Shown one piece after another: positions 51,717 to 60,889 of a stretch of 64,000 bases of DNA. Origin of the DNA: Symbiodinium natans (lineage: Eukaryota > Sar > Dinophyceae > Suessiales > Symbiodiniaceae); contig CAJNDS010002128.1 in assembly GCA_905221605.1 (NCBI GenBank), positions 423,501 to 487,500 on the forward strand, given 5' to 3'. Every line of letters begins with the position of its first letter. The stretch's first letter is position 1. The position numbers and the translations under genes are program-made. The notes beneath the pieces were generated by a model. That model was not told the origin of the DNA. It saw nothing but the letters and a program-made list of their open reading frames with translations, and made no database searches.

Positions 51717-52347
51717 CTGAAGTTCGGGTTTAGGGTTTAGGGTTTAGGGTTTAGGGTTTAGGGTTTAGGGTTTAGGGTTTAGGGTTTAGGGTTTAGGGTT
51801 TAGGGTTTAGGGTTGAGGGTTTAGGGTTTAGGGTTTAGGGTTTAGGGTTTAGGGTTTAGGGCTTAGGGTTTAGGGTTTAGGGTTTAGGGTTTAGTGCTTA
51901 GGGTTTAGGGCTTAGGGTTTAGAGTTAGGGTTTAGGGTTTCTGTGGGCCTTCATCTTTGGTGATTCTGCGGTTCTTTGGGGGGGTTTTGAGAATTGGATT
52001 TTGGCGCTTGAGGCCGTATGGACTGAAACTAGCAGGGTTTAGGGTTTAGGGTTTAGGGCTTAAGGTTTAGGGTCAGGGTTTTGGGTTCGGGTTTAGGGGT
52101 TTTCTGGGGTTTGGGCCCCTGGCATCTTAGACAGGATGAGCAGGGCTGCTAGGGCTGACCACACATGTGCTTACAATACTTACAATTCATGGTTGCCAAC
52201 CCTGAACCCTAAACTCTAAACCCTGAACCCTGAACCCTAAACCCTCAGCCCTAAACCCTAAACCCTAAACTCAAACCTAAACCCTAAACCCTAAACCTTA
52301 AACCCTAAACCCTAAACCTTGGTCTTCCTGAAGACCTAGCCTCGTCA

Positions 52348-52386
52348 TTCAGCCAGAGGATGCTGGGCGAACTGGGCTGGTGGAAC
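52348..52386 (-). CDS. Upstream coding island, VPPAQFAQHPLAE
   Basis: GGCCAG|GTT then VPPAQFAQHPLAE. A plus-strand frame (MLGELGWWNLAEW) is also open, so strand is uncertain. Confidence 0.35.
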
Positions 52387-52482
52387 CTGGCCGAGTGGGG
52401 GTCCCAGCTAGGGTTTAGGGTTTGGGGTTTAGGGTTTAGGGTTTAGGGTTCAGGGTCTAGGGACCTTACAAAACCCATAAGC

Positions 52483-52545
52483 CAAGAGGGGCCAATGGCC
52501 TCGAGATGAGCGGGCAGTCCGTGGCATCTCCAACCTTCTGCAGGG
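52483..52545 (-). CDS. Upstream coding island, LQKVGDATDCPLISRP
   Basis: Reads AKALQKVGDATDCPLISRPL on the minus strand with AG borders near CAAAG or CTGCAG. Product unknown. Confidence 0.5.
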
Positions 52546-52843
52546 CTTTGGCAGATTCTGGCTTTCGGGCTTTCGGGGTTCGGTTTCGAATTCAGGGTTT
52601 CGGGGGTTGGGGTTTAGGGTTTAGGGTCCAGGGTTCAGGGTGTAGGGTTTGGGGTTTGCGGTGTAGGGTTTAGGGTTAGGGTCTAGGGTTCAGCATCTCA
52701 AGTCCAAGCATTCACTAGTCAAGCACTTCATCGAGCGTGGAGAGAAATACCCACCCGCCCAACGAATCCCATAATAATAAGAAAACATGTCACTTACATG
52801 TATAAATTCAGGTGACAAGACAACAACTCTAAACAAAGCCAGC

Positions 52844-53075
52844 CCAGAGTAGGCCCTAAACCCTAAAAGCCAGCCCAGAAATGAGTGGGCGTGAACCCTA
52901 AACCCAGCCCAGAGTGGAGCCACCTGAACCCTAAAGCCAGCCCAAAGTAGGCCCTGAACCCTAAAGCCAGCCTAGAATGGGGCCTGAACCCTAAAGCCAA
53001 CCCAGAGTAGGCCCTGAACCCTAAAGCCGGCCAAGAGTACCTAAAGCTAGCCCAGAGTGGGGCCTGAACCCTAAA
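52844..53075 (-). repeat. 30-bp tandem repeat containing CCCTAAA
   Basis: About eight units such as CCAGCCCAGAGTAGGCCCTGAACCCTAAAG (written here with key blocks CCAGCCCAGAG, GGCC and TGAACCCTAAAG). A telomere-type unit has been captured in a new satellite. Confidence 0.9.
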
Positions 53076-53080
53076 ACCAC

Positions 53081-53262
53081 CTTGCCCAGCAACACAGCGA
53101 CCTTGCCCAGTACAGCGGCGACCTTGCCCAGTCAAACAGTGACCTTGCCCAGTACAGCGGCGACCTTGCCCAGTAAAACGGCGACCTTGCCCAGTAAAAC
53201 GGCGACTTGCCCAGTAAAACGGCGACCTTGCCCAGTAAAACGGCGACCTTGCCCAGTAACTC
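53081..53262 (-). repeat. 21-bp tandem repeat
   Basis: Nine units of CCTTGCCCAGTAAAACGGCGA with variants. On the minus strand it stays open as FTGQGRR repeats. It adjoins the 30-bp array. Confidence 0.9.
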
Positions 53263-53560
53263 CCAACATTTAAATTATATACGTCAGAGAGGTTTAGGGT
53301 GTAGGGTTTAGGGTCTGGGGTTGACAACGCCCTCCGCCCAAGGTGACCATCGTCCTCGAAAGAAGCTCCCGACGAAAACCTAGCCAACCTGTCAACCCCG
53401 AAGCCCAACCTCAAAACCATCCCCCCCCCCCCCCCCCCCCCCAAACACAAAAATAACCCTAAACCCTAAATCCTAAATCCTAAACCCTAAATCCTAAACC
53501 CTAGACCCTAAACCCCCTAAACCCCCAAAACCCCCTAAAACCCCTAAATCCCCTAAACCG

Positions 53561-53614
53561 CGACGGGGCCTCGAACTCCACCGCCGCACTCGCGAGGCCG
53601 TGGTCTTTCAGCAC
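53561..53614 (-). CDS. Upstream coding island, VLKDHGLASAAVEFEAPS
   Basis: TCGCAG|GTG, VLKDHGLASAAVEFEAPS, strongly protein-like. N-terminal helicase region or separate gene. Confidence 0.6.
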
Positions 53615-53626
53615 CTGCGAGATGGG

Positions 53627-53698
53627 ATGTTCCCCCTTTCTACTTAACAGCCCTTTAGTAGGGTTTAGGGTTATAGCAAAAGCGGGAACATCCCAACC
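53627..53698. mobile_element. MITE-like element, TTGGGATGTTCCCC family
   Basis: TGGGATGTTCCCCCTTT ... AAAGCGGGAACATCCCA, about 70 bp, with telomere-type units inside. Confidence 0.65.
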
Positions 53699-53974
53699 TA
53701 TGAGGATCTTTTTGCGGCTTGCGCGCTCGTTCTACGAGGGTTTCAGGGTTTTAAGGTTTAAGGGCTTAAGGCTTTAAGGGTTTTGAGGGTTTTAAGGGTT
53801 TAAGGGGTTTTAAGGGTTTAAGCCTTCTAAGGGTTTAAGGGTTGAAGGGTTGAAGTGTTTCAGGATTTAAGGGCTTCGAGTGTTAGGATTTTGCGGTTTA
53901 AGGTTGAAGGTTTCGGATTTAGGCAGTTCAGAGTTCCAGGCGATCCTCGCAATCCGCTAAACCATATGCACCCC

Positions 53975-54256
53975 TCATTTTCTCCGTAAATCCTCAGAGT
54001 CAAACCCATGCTTCAGGGTTTTTACATATTTGACAAGGACCGTGTTCAGGGACCATACAGCTACCCCAAGAAAACCCCTAGGATTAGCATTCGGAACCCT
54101 TGTGCAAAATATCAGAATTCTTGCAGATGACTTACCTTTTGGGGGACTGTTTTTCATTTCTTGGGCTTCCTTAGGCAAATCCTCAACCTTAGGGGTACGA
54201 GTCTCAATCCCTTGATTATGGGGGTCTAGGGGAACAAGCAACCCTCCAACTCTCAA
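53975..54256 (-). CDS. Minus-strand open region, unknown
   Basis: Ninety-three codons including TPKVEDLPKEAQEMKNSPPK and NTVLVKYVKTLKHGFDSEDL. No recognised domain. The block GGGGTACGAGTCTnAATCCCTT in it also occurs at 25,380, so it may be part of a dispersed repeat. Confidence 0.35.
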   Translation of the reverse strand: MRVGGLLVPLDPHNQGIETRTPKVEDLPKEAQEMKNSPPKGKSSARILIFCTRVPNANPRGFLGVAVWSLNTVLVKYVKTLKHGFDSEDLRRK

Positions 54257-54474
54257 ACCCTATAAACCCTATAAACCCTATTAACCCTATAAACCCTATA
54301 AACCCCATAAACCCTATAAACCCTACAAACCCTATAAACCCCCAACCCAAAAACCAGGCAAACCCTATAAACCCTAAACCCTATAAACCCTAAACCCTAA
54401 ACCCTAAACCCTAAACCCTAAACCCTAAACCCTAAACCCTAAACCCCAGGCAGCCCTCCAACTCTCCAACCCTG

Positions 54475-54530
54475 GGCTTGGGCGGTGCTGCGCCTCGCGC
54501 CCGGTCAGCACCATGCTCTCCTCTCTCCGT
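54475..54530 (-). CDS. Upstream coding island, MVLTGREAQHRP
   Basis: Short minus-strand island after GGAGAG, reading MVLTGREAQHRPSPG. Weak support. Confidence 0.3.
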
Positions 54531-54822
54531 AGGGCCAGGGTGCAGGGGTGGGCTGAGGGGCCACTTTAGAGCTTCGGGTGTAGAGTTTAGGGGTTCAGGG
54601 CTTCGGGGTTTTGGGTGCAGGGTTTTAGGGAATTTTCAGCTTTTGGGAATTGGCCTTTTGAGCTTAGGGCGTTGCAGGCTCCAGGCGTTTTCGCGTCTAG
54701 GGCTCCAGTCCTTTTGGGGTTTAGGGCTCTCGGCCTTATAAAGGGAAGAGAGATGGTCAGTTCTCAAGTGTATGGTCCCTTTTTGGCTACCCTTGGCATT
54801 AGGAGCTGCCGTAGAATAGCAT

Positions 54823-55059
54823 TCATAAAAAAAAGGACCCGTAGTGTAGAGAAGTTGCCAGATAGAACCGAAACAGCTTCCCTGAGCCTGTCCTCGAGGA
54901 GGTCGTAGCCTGCAGTGTAGGCAGCAGGCTTTGGGCAGGAGGTCGCTCGGTTTCAGATGGGGTTTCGGATATCAGGAGCGCAGGGTTGCAGTGAGGCTCT
55001 GTATCGGATGTATGTGGTGGTTCAAGGTTCGAGCGCTTGTCAAGATTGTCGTGCGCCAT
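54823..55059 (-). CDS. Minus-strand open region, disordered
   Basis: MAHDNLDKRSNLEPPHTSDT, EPHCNPALLISETPSETERP and on to a stop. Ser/Thr/Pro-rich and coherent, with a shape like the tail at 37.2 kb. Product unknown; a plus frame is also open. Confidence 0.4.
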   Translation of the reverse strand: MAHDNLDKRSNLEPPHTSDTEPHCNPALLISETPSETERPPAQSLLPTLQATTSSRTGSGKLFRFYLATSLHYGSFFL

Positions 55060-55178
55060 GCCATCCGTGTGATCTACACCTTCACATGGGCTCCCATTGC
55101 AGCCCTGAACGCTAAAGCCTAAACCCTAAACCCCTACACCCTATAAACTCCAAACTCTACACCCTAAGAACGCACAAC

Positions 55179-55248
55179 CTGAAGCAGAGCCCCGTTGGCA
55201 TGCCCCGTTCGAGGCGGCAACTTGCACTCCGGATCCCAAACCACGAGC
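55179..55248 (-). CDS. Upstream coding island, LVVWDPECKLPPRTGHANG
   Basis: TCCAG|G then LVVWDPECKLPPRTGHANGA and LLQ, GT donor CAG|GTTGTG. All three minus frames are open; this one looks best. Unknown family. Confidence 0.5.
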
Positions 55249-55507
55249 CTGGATGCCAACCCGTAACCCCAAAACGCTAAACACCCTGTCGCCCTCATGA
55301 ATTTAACAAAACGGGGGACTGTGGGCATGCACTTTCTCTGCTCTTGTTCGCTGTTGAAGAACTAAAAACCCGTAAGAAGACAATATCTCAAGACTCGTTT
55401 AACTCCCTTGAACCCTAGCCCTAGACCCTAAGCCCTAAACCCCAAACCCTACACCCCCGGGCCTGTGCACGGCACATCGACGGCGAGGAAGAAGAGGCAC
55501 AAGTAAC

Positions 55508-55541
55508 CTCAGCTTCGCCCTGACTGTTGGAAGACCTCTTC
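55508..55541 (-). CDS. Upstream coding island, KRSSNSQGEAE
   Basis: CCCAAG|G then KRSSNSQGEAE, GT donor GAG|GTTACT. Basic then polar. Confidence 0.4.
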
Positions 55542-55665
55542 CTTGGGCGACCAATGGTAGGTTAGGGTTTGGGGTTTAGGGTTGGGGGTTTAGGGTTTAG
55601 GGTTTAAAGTTTAGGGCTGGTTAACCTTGCGGCCGAAACCCTGAACCCTAAAGCCGAACCCCCAC

Positions 55666-55731
55666 AAAGTCTCCCGACGTGGAGCCCAGGGCAGAGCCCA
55701 GAACTACCGCGGTGGCATTGGAGTTTAGCAC
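55666..55731 (-). CDS. Upstream coding island, 22 codons
   Basis: GCCCAG|GTG to TTT|GTGGGG, VLNSNATAVVLGSALGSTSG then DF. Clean exon with AG|G and GT borders. Unknown family. Confidence 0.55.
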
Positions 55732-55747
55732 CTGGGCAGATAGAACG

Positions 55748-55830
55748 GATTCAGGGTTCAGGGTTCAGGGTTCAGGGTTCAGGGTTCAGGGTTCAGGGTT
55801 CAGGGTTCAGGGTTCAGGGTTCAGGGTTTA
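55748..55830 (+). repeat. Variant array (GGGTTCA)n
   Basis: About 11 consecutive GGGTTCA heptamers, nearly pure. Confidence 0.95.
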
Positions 55831-56488
55831 GAGTTGGGTTTAGGATTGAAGGGGGGAAGGGGGGGGGGGGGGGGGGGGTAGGGTTTCAGGGCGACTCCCT
55901 CCATTCCTCGCACAAGGAAGCCCCAAAAAAGGCTTCAGGGGCCTTGAGCCGAACAGCTTCCTAGAAGAAGGCCTATAGGGGCAACAAGGGTTCAGGGTTT
56001 ACCATGGACCCTCAAGGTCTTGAACCCTGAAGCACTCAAGCAGTAAGCCTAAACCTTAAAGACCCTAAACTCTGCAAACCCCTAAAACCTCAAGTTTGGG
56101 TGACCAGACGCTGAAGGCAGATGGCAGCAACCTAATCACTGTTGTGATGTAAAGTCGATCCGACGAAGGTCGCTCGAAGCAGGATATGCTGCCACCCGTA
56201 AAGTGCGGAGGGAGTGAGGTGGCGCCAACTCTTGCGTGGACTGTCCGCTGCCCTAGGCCCTAAACCTTAAACTGGCGAAAGCACCGCTGCCCACACACAT
56301 AGGGAGTGCACCCCGAAATCTAAAGAAGAGGCGCGCCCCCCGCGCGTACGCCGATACACACCCTAAACCCTGAACCCTAACCCTTACACCCTAAACCCTA
56401 AACCCTAAAACCATAAAACCCTAAACCCTAAACCCTGAACCCTGAACCCTGAACCCGGAACCCTGAACCCTAAACCAGCCCTAACAAC

Positions 56489-56561
56489 CTGAACCCGGAG
56501 CTAGGAGCATCCTTAACCGCCGGCTGGTCCACGACGGCCTCCAAAAGAGAGATGCGCTCTG
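56489..56561 (-). CDS. Upstream coding island, ERISLLEAVVDQPAVKDAPS
   Basis: CTCAG|CA then ERISLLEAVVDQPAVKDAPS, GT donor AG|GTTGTT. The most upstream convincing minus-strand island before the repeat change at 58 kb. Confidence 0.55.
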
Positions 56562-56962
56562 CTGAGGTTTAGGGTCTAGGGTTTAGGGTTTAGGGTTTAG
56601 GGTTTAAGGTTTAGGGTTTAGGGTTTAGGGTTTAGGGTTTAGGGTTTAGGGTTTAGGGTTTAGGGTTTAGGGTTTAGGGTTTAGGGTTTAGGGCTTCGGC
56701 TGACCTGGGGGGGGTTGGGGCTTCGGGCTTGCGACTTCTTGGGCAGCCTTGGGGGGTTGCGATCAGATTTCGGGATGCAACTTCACCCAGACCTCTGAAC
56801 CAAGAATTAACCCTAATTAAGCCCTAAACCTTACACCCTAAACGCTAAACAAAACCCAAACTCCGAGCAATCCCAAACCCCTAAGCCTCTTCATGTTCCT
56901 CCTGTAGAGTCGATTCTTTTGTAGATTTTGTCCATCCCACCACCCACCTCCTCCCCCGCCCC

Positions 56963-57040
56963 GGTAGGTATGTATGTATGTATGTCTGTATGTATGTCTG
57001 TATGTATGTATGTACGTATATATATATATATATATATGAT
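56963..57040 (+). repeat. TATG and TA microsatellites
   Basis: GTATGTATGTCTGTATG tract followed by (TA)n. Confidence 0.95.
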
Positions 57041-57119
57041 TCAGCCCCGGCGGGCCCCCCCCCCAATGGTCTATACTATGGTCATATACGATTATACTTT
57101 TCATTATACTAAGATGCAA

Positions 57120-57610
57120 CGCCTGCCACTTTGCCCCCCCCCCCCCCTGTGGGTGGGGGTTTGGGTTGGGGTTGGGTTTGGCTTTCTTTTTAAGAACGAG
57201 GGTTTAGGGTTGGGTCTAGGGTGGGTTTAGGGTTTCAAACTTAGGGTTAAGGGTTTTGCCCACCGCCCCCCCCCCCCCCCCTGTTGTGTGGTGTGGTTGG
57301 GGGTTTCGTTTAGGGTTTAGGGTTTAGGCTTCCTTGGTTTAGGGTGTTTATTTAGGGTTTAGGGTTTCAAACTTTAGGGTTGAGGTTTTGCCCCCCCCGC
57401 CCCCCCCCCCCCCCCTGTGGTGTGGTTGGGGGTTTCGTTTAGGGTTTAGGTTTAGGCTTCCTTGGTTTAGGGTTTAGGTTTAGGCTTCCTTACTCAGGGT
57501 TGACGGTTTAGGCTGTAGGGTTTCAGGCTTTAGGGTTTCAAACTTTAGGGTTTCAGGCTTTAGGGTTTCAAACTTTAGGGTTGAGGGTTTTGCCCCCCCC
57601 TCCCCCCCCC
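57120..57610 (+). repeat. Poly-C/telomere-type tandem block
   Basis: Two to three imperfect units of about 130 bp, each poly-C, GTGTGGTTGGGGGTTTCGTTTAGG, GGCTTCCTTGGTTTAGGG and TTTCAAACTTTAGGGTT. Confidence 0.8.
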
Positions 57611-57659
57611 TAAACCCTAAAACCTAAACCCTAAACCCTAAACCCTGAACCCTAAACCC

Positions 57660-58260
57660 TAAATGACGACAAGGGTCACGCATAGGGGTTAGACCTATCG
57701 CCTGCTCTGCAGGGCGTGCCTCCCATGTCAGCGATATGTGTCTGCAAGCATGGTGTGTCTGCAAGCATGGCTCCAATGTTATCGAGACTTTGCCCACACA
57801 CCCAGGGCCTTCAATTAGCTGAACTGCACCGTGCCACAGGATATAAGACCTCCTAAACCCTAAACCCTAAACCCTCAACCCTTTACCCTTAACCCTGAAC
57901 ACCTAAACCCTAAACACTAAACTCTAAACCCTAAACCCTAAACCCCAAACGCAGCCTTGCTTGACTTAATTATTGCATGCATGGCTGTCTCAGCAGCACT
58001 GCGATTCATCAATGCGTTCCCTGAAGCAACGAGTTGGTCGGTGACAATATTGACTGAGGACTGCGAGCAGGGCTCTGTCAACATGGCACCTTCTGACTTT
58101 TATGCTTTAGGGTTCAGGGTTTTGCCCACCCCGCCCCCCCCCCCCCCCCCCCCCCCCGTGTGTGAGCAAAACCGGGTCTATTTAGAAGCTGGGGCTTGTG
58201 ATTTATAATACAGGTCCATATACCTAAATGTAATAAACCTAGAAGAGCACGGCTTCTAAA
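57660..58260. other. Unique tail of the telomere-repeat domain, no confident gene
   Basis: Contains a few heptamers, a poly-C run at 58,134 and a plus frame (MLDLIIACMAVSAALRFINA) I cannot support as a gene. Confidence 0.4.
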
Positions 58261-58294
58261 TAGACCCTACGGTCGGATTTCAAAAGGACGTTGG

Positions 58295-60880
58295 CAGAAA
58301 TTAATAATTTTAATAATTTTAATAATTTTAATAATTTAATAATTTTAATAATTTTAATATTTTTAATAATCCTGAGAGGCTCCCGGAAAATTAAAATTAT
58401 TAACAATATTAAAATTATTAAAATTATTAATTTCTGCCCTGAGAGGCTCCCGGAAAATTAAAATTATTAAAATTATTAAAATTATTAAAATTATTAATTT
58501 CTGCCCTGAGAGGCTCCCGGAAAATTAAAATTATTAAAATTATTAAAATTATTAAAATTATTAAATTATTAAAATTATTAAAATTATTAAAATTATTAAA
58601 ATTATTAAAATTATTAAAATTATTATTTTCTGCCCTGAGAGGCTCCCTGAAAATTAAAATTAGAAAAAATATCAAAATTATTAAAATTATTAAAATTATT
58701 AATGTCTGCCCTGAGAGGCTCCCGGAAAATTAAAATTATTAAAATTATTAAAATTATTGAAATTATTAATTTCTGCCCTGAGAGGCTCCCGGAAAATTAA
58801 AATTATTAAAATTATTAAAAATTATTAAAATTATTAAAATTATTAATTTCTGCCCTGAGAGGCTCCCCGAAAATTAAAATTATTAAAATTATTAAAATTA
58901 TTAAAATTATTAAAATTATTAAAATTATTAAAATTATTAAAATTATTAAAATTATTAAAATTATTAATTTCTGCCCTGAGAGGCTCCCGGAAAAATTAAA
59001 ATTATAAAAATTATTAAATATTAAAATTATTAAAATTATTAAAATTATTAAAATTATTAAAATTATTAAAATTATTAAAATTATTAATTTCTGCCCTGAG
59101 AGGCTCCCGGAAAATTAAAATTATTAAAATTAGTAAAATTATTAAAATTATTAAAAATATTAATTTCTGCCCTGGGAGGCTCCCGGAAAATTAAAATTAT
59201 TAAAATTATTAAAATTATTAATTTCTGCCCTGAGAGACTCCCGGGAAATTAAAATTATTAAAATTATTAGAATTATTAAAATTATTAAAATTCTTAAAAT
59301 TATTGAAATTATTAAAATTATTAAAGTTTTAATTATTAATGGTTTCATAATTTTAATAATTTTAATAATTTTAATAATTTTAATAATTTTAATCATTTTA
59401 ATAATTTTAATAATTTTAATTTTCCGGGAGCCTCTCAGGGCAGAAAATAATAATTTTAATATTTTTAATAATTTTAATAATTTTAATAATTTTAATTTTC
59501 CGGGAGCCTCTCAGGGCAGAAATTAATAATTTTAATAATTTTAATAATTTTAATAATTTTAATAATTTTAATAATTTTAATTTTCGGGTAGCCTCTCAGG
59601 GCAGAAATTAATAATTTTAATAATTTTAATAATTTTTCATAATTTTAATAATTTTTAATAATTTTAATAATTTTAATGTTCCGGGAGCCTCTTAGGGCAG
59701 AAATTAATAATTTTAATAATTTTAATAATTTTAATAATTTTAATAATTTTAATTTTCCGGGAGCCTCTCAGGGCAGAAATTAATAATTTTTATAATTTTA
59801 ATAATTTTAATAATTTTAATAATTATAATAATTTTAATAATTTTAATAATTTTAATTTTCCGGGAGCCTCTCAGGGCAGAAATTAATAATTTTAATAATT
59901 TTAATAATTTTAATAATTTTAATAATTTTAATAATTTTATTAATTTTAATAATTTTAATTTTCCGGGAGCCTCCCAGGGCAGAAATTAATAATTTTAATA
60001 ATTTTAATAATTTTAATAATTTTAATAATTTTAATAATTTTAATTTTCCGGGAGCCTCTCAGGGCAGAAATTAATAATTTTAATAATTTTAATAATTTTA
60101 ATAATTTTAATAATTTTAATTTTCCGGGAGCCTGTCAGGGCAGAAATTAATAATTTTAATAATTAATATTTATAATATTTTTTCTAATTTTAATTTTCAG
60201 GGAGCCTCTCAGGGCAGAAAATAACAATTTTTAATATTTTTAATAATTTTAATAATTTTAATAATTTTAATAATTTTAATAATTTTAATAATTTTAATAA
60301 TTTTAATAATTTTAATTTTCGGGGAGCCTCTCAGGGCAGAAATTAATAATTTTAATAATTTTAATAATTTTAATAATTTTAATAATTTTAATAATTTTAA
60401 TAATTTTAATTTTCCGGGAGCCTCTCATGGCAGAAATTAATAATTTTAATAATTTTAATAATTTTAATAATTAATTTTAATAATTTTAATAATTTTAATA
60501 ATTTTAATAATTTTAATAATTTTAATTTTCCGGGAGCCTCTCAGGGCAGAAATTAATAATTTTAATAATTTTAATAATTTTAATAATTTTAATAATTTTA
60601 ATTTTCCGGGAGCCTCTCATGGCAGAAATTAATAATTTTAATAATTTTTAATAATTTAATAATTTTAATAATTTTAATTTTCCGGGAGCCTCTCAGGGCA
60701 GAAATTAATAATTTTAATAATTTTAATAATTTTAATAATTTTAATAATTTTAATAATTTTAATAATAATTTTAATAATTTTAATTTTCCGGGAGCCTCTC
60801 AGGGCAGAAATTAATAATTTTAATAATTTTAATAATTTTAATAATTTTAATAATTTTAATAATTTTAATAATTTTAAATG
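58295..60880. repeat. AT-rich array with 27 GC-rich spacers and orientation switches
   Basis: Runs of a 9-bp unit (AAAATTATT, or AATAATTTT in the other direction) are separated by a conserved spacer, TTTCTGCCCTGAGAGGCTCCC followed by GGAAAATT. The first short part is in one orientation. From about 58,370 to 59,340 eleven spacers read CCTGAGAGGCTCCCGG. From 59,340 to 60,880 sixteen read CCGGGAGCCTCTCAGG. The spacer is constant and the AT runs vary in length, the reverse of a CRISPR array. No coding capacity. Confidence 0.95.
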
Positions 60881-60889
60881 TACTTTTTT

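Larger units (their letters stand above)
4041..57960. repeat. Field of interstitial telomere-type heptamers
   Basis: TTTAGGG and its complement occur as several dozen arrays of 3 to about 36 units in both orientations, scattered between unique islands. Large arrays include 4,067-4,150, 5,640-5,800, 22,254-22,393, 25,060-25,309, 29,353-29,470, 33,290-33,430, 37,508-37,614, 38,580-38,680, 42,031-42,175, 43,666-43,828, 48,287-48,418, 50,885-50,990, 51,727-51,870 and 56,568-56,693. Because orientation alternates and genes lie between arrays, this is not a chromosome end. Frames through these arrays (reading G-F-R-V-x-G-L) are artefacts. Confidence 0.95.

Noticed and set aside
4041-57960. Frames reading G-F-R-V-x-G-L or L-N-P-K-P repeats
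   Set aside because: These are translations of TTTAGGG/CCCTAAA arrays.
58295-60880. CRISPR array
   Set aside because: The conserved part is the GC-rich core and the intervening DNA is a simple AT repeat of variable length, not unique spacers; there are no cas genes and the context is eukaryotic.
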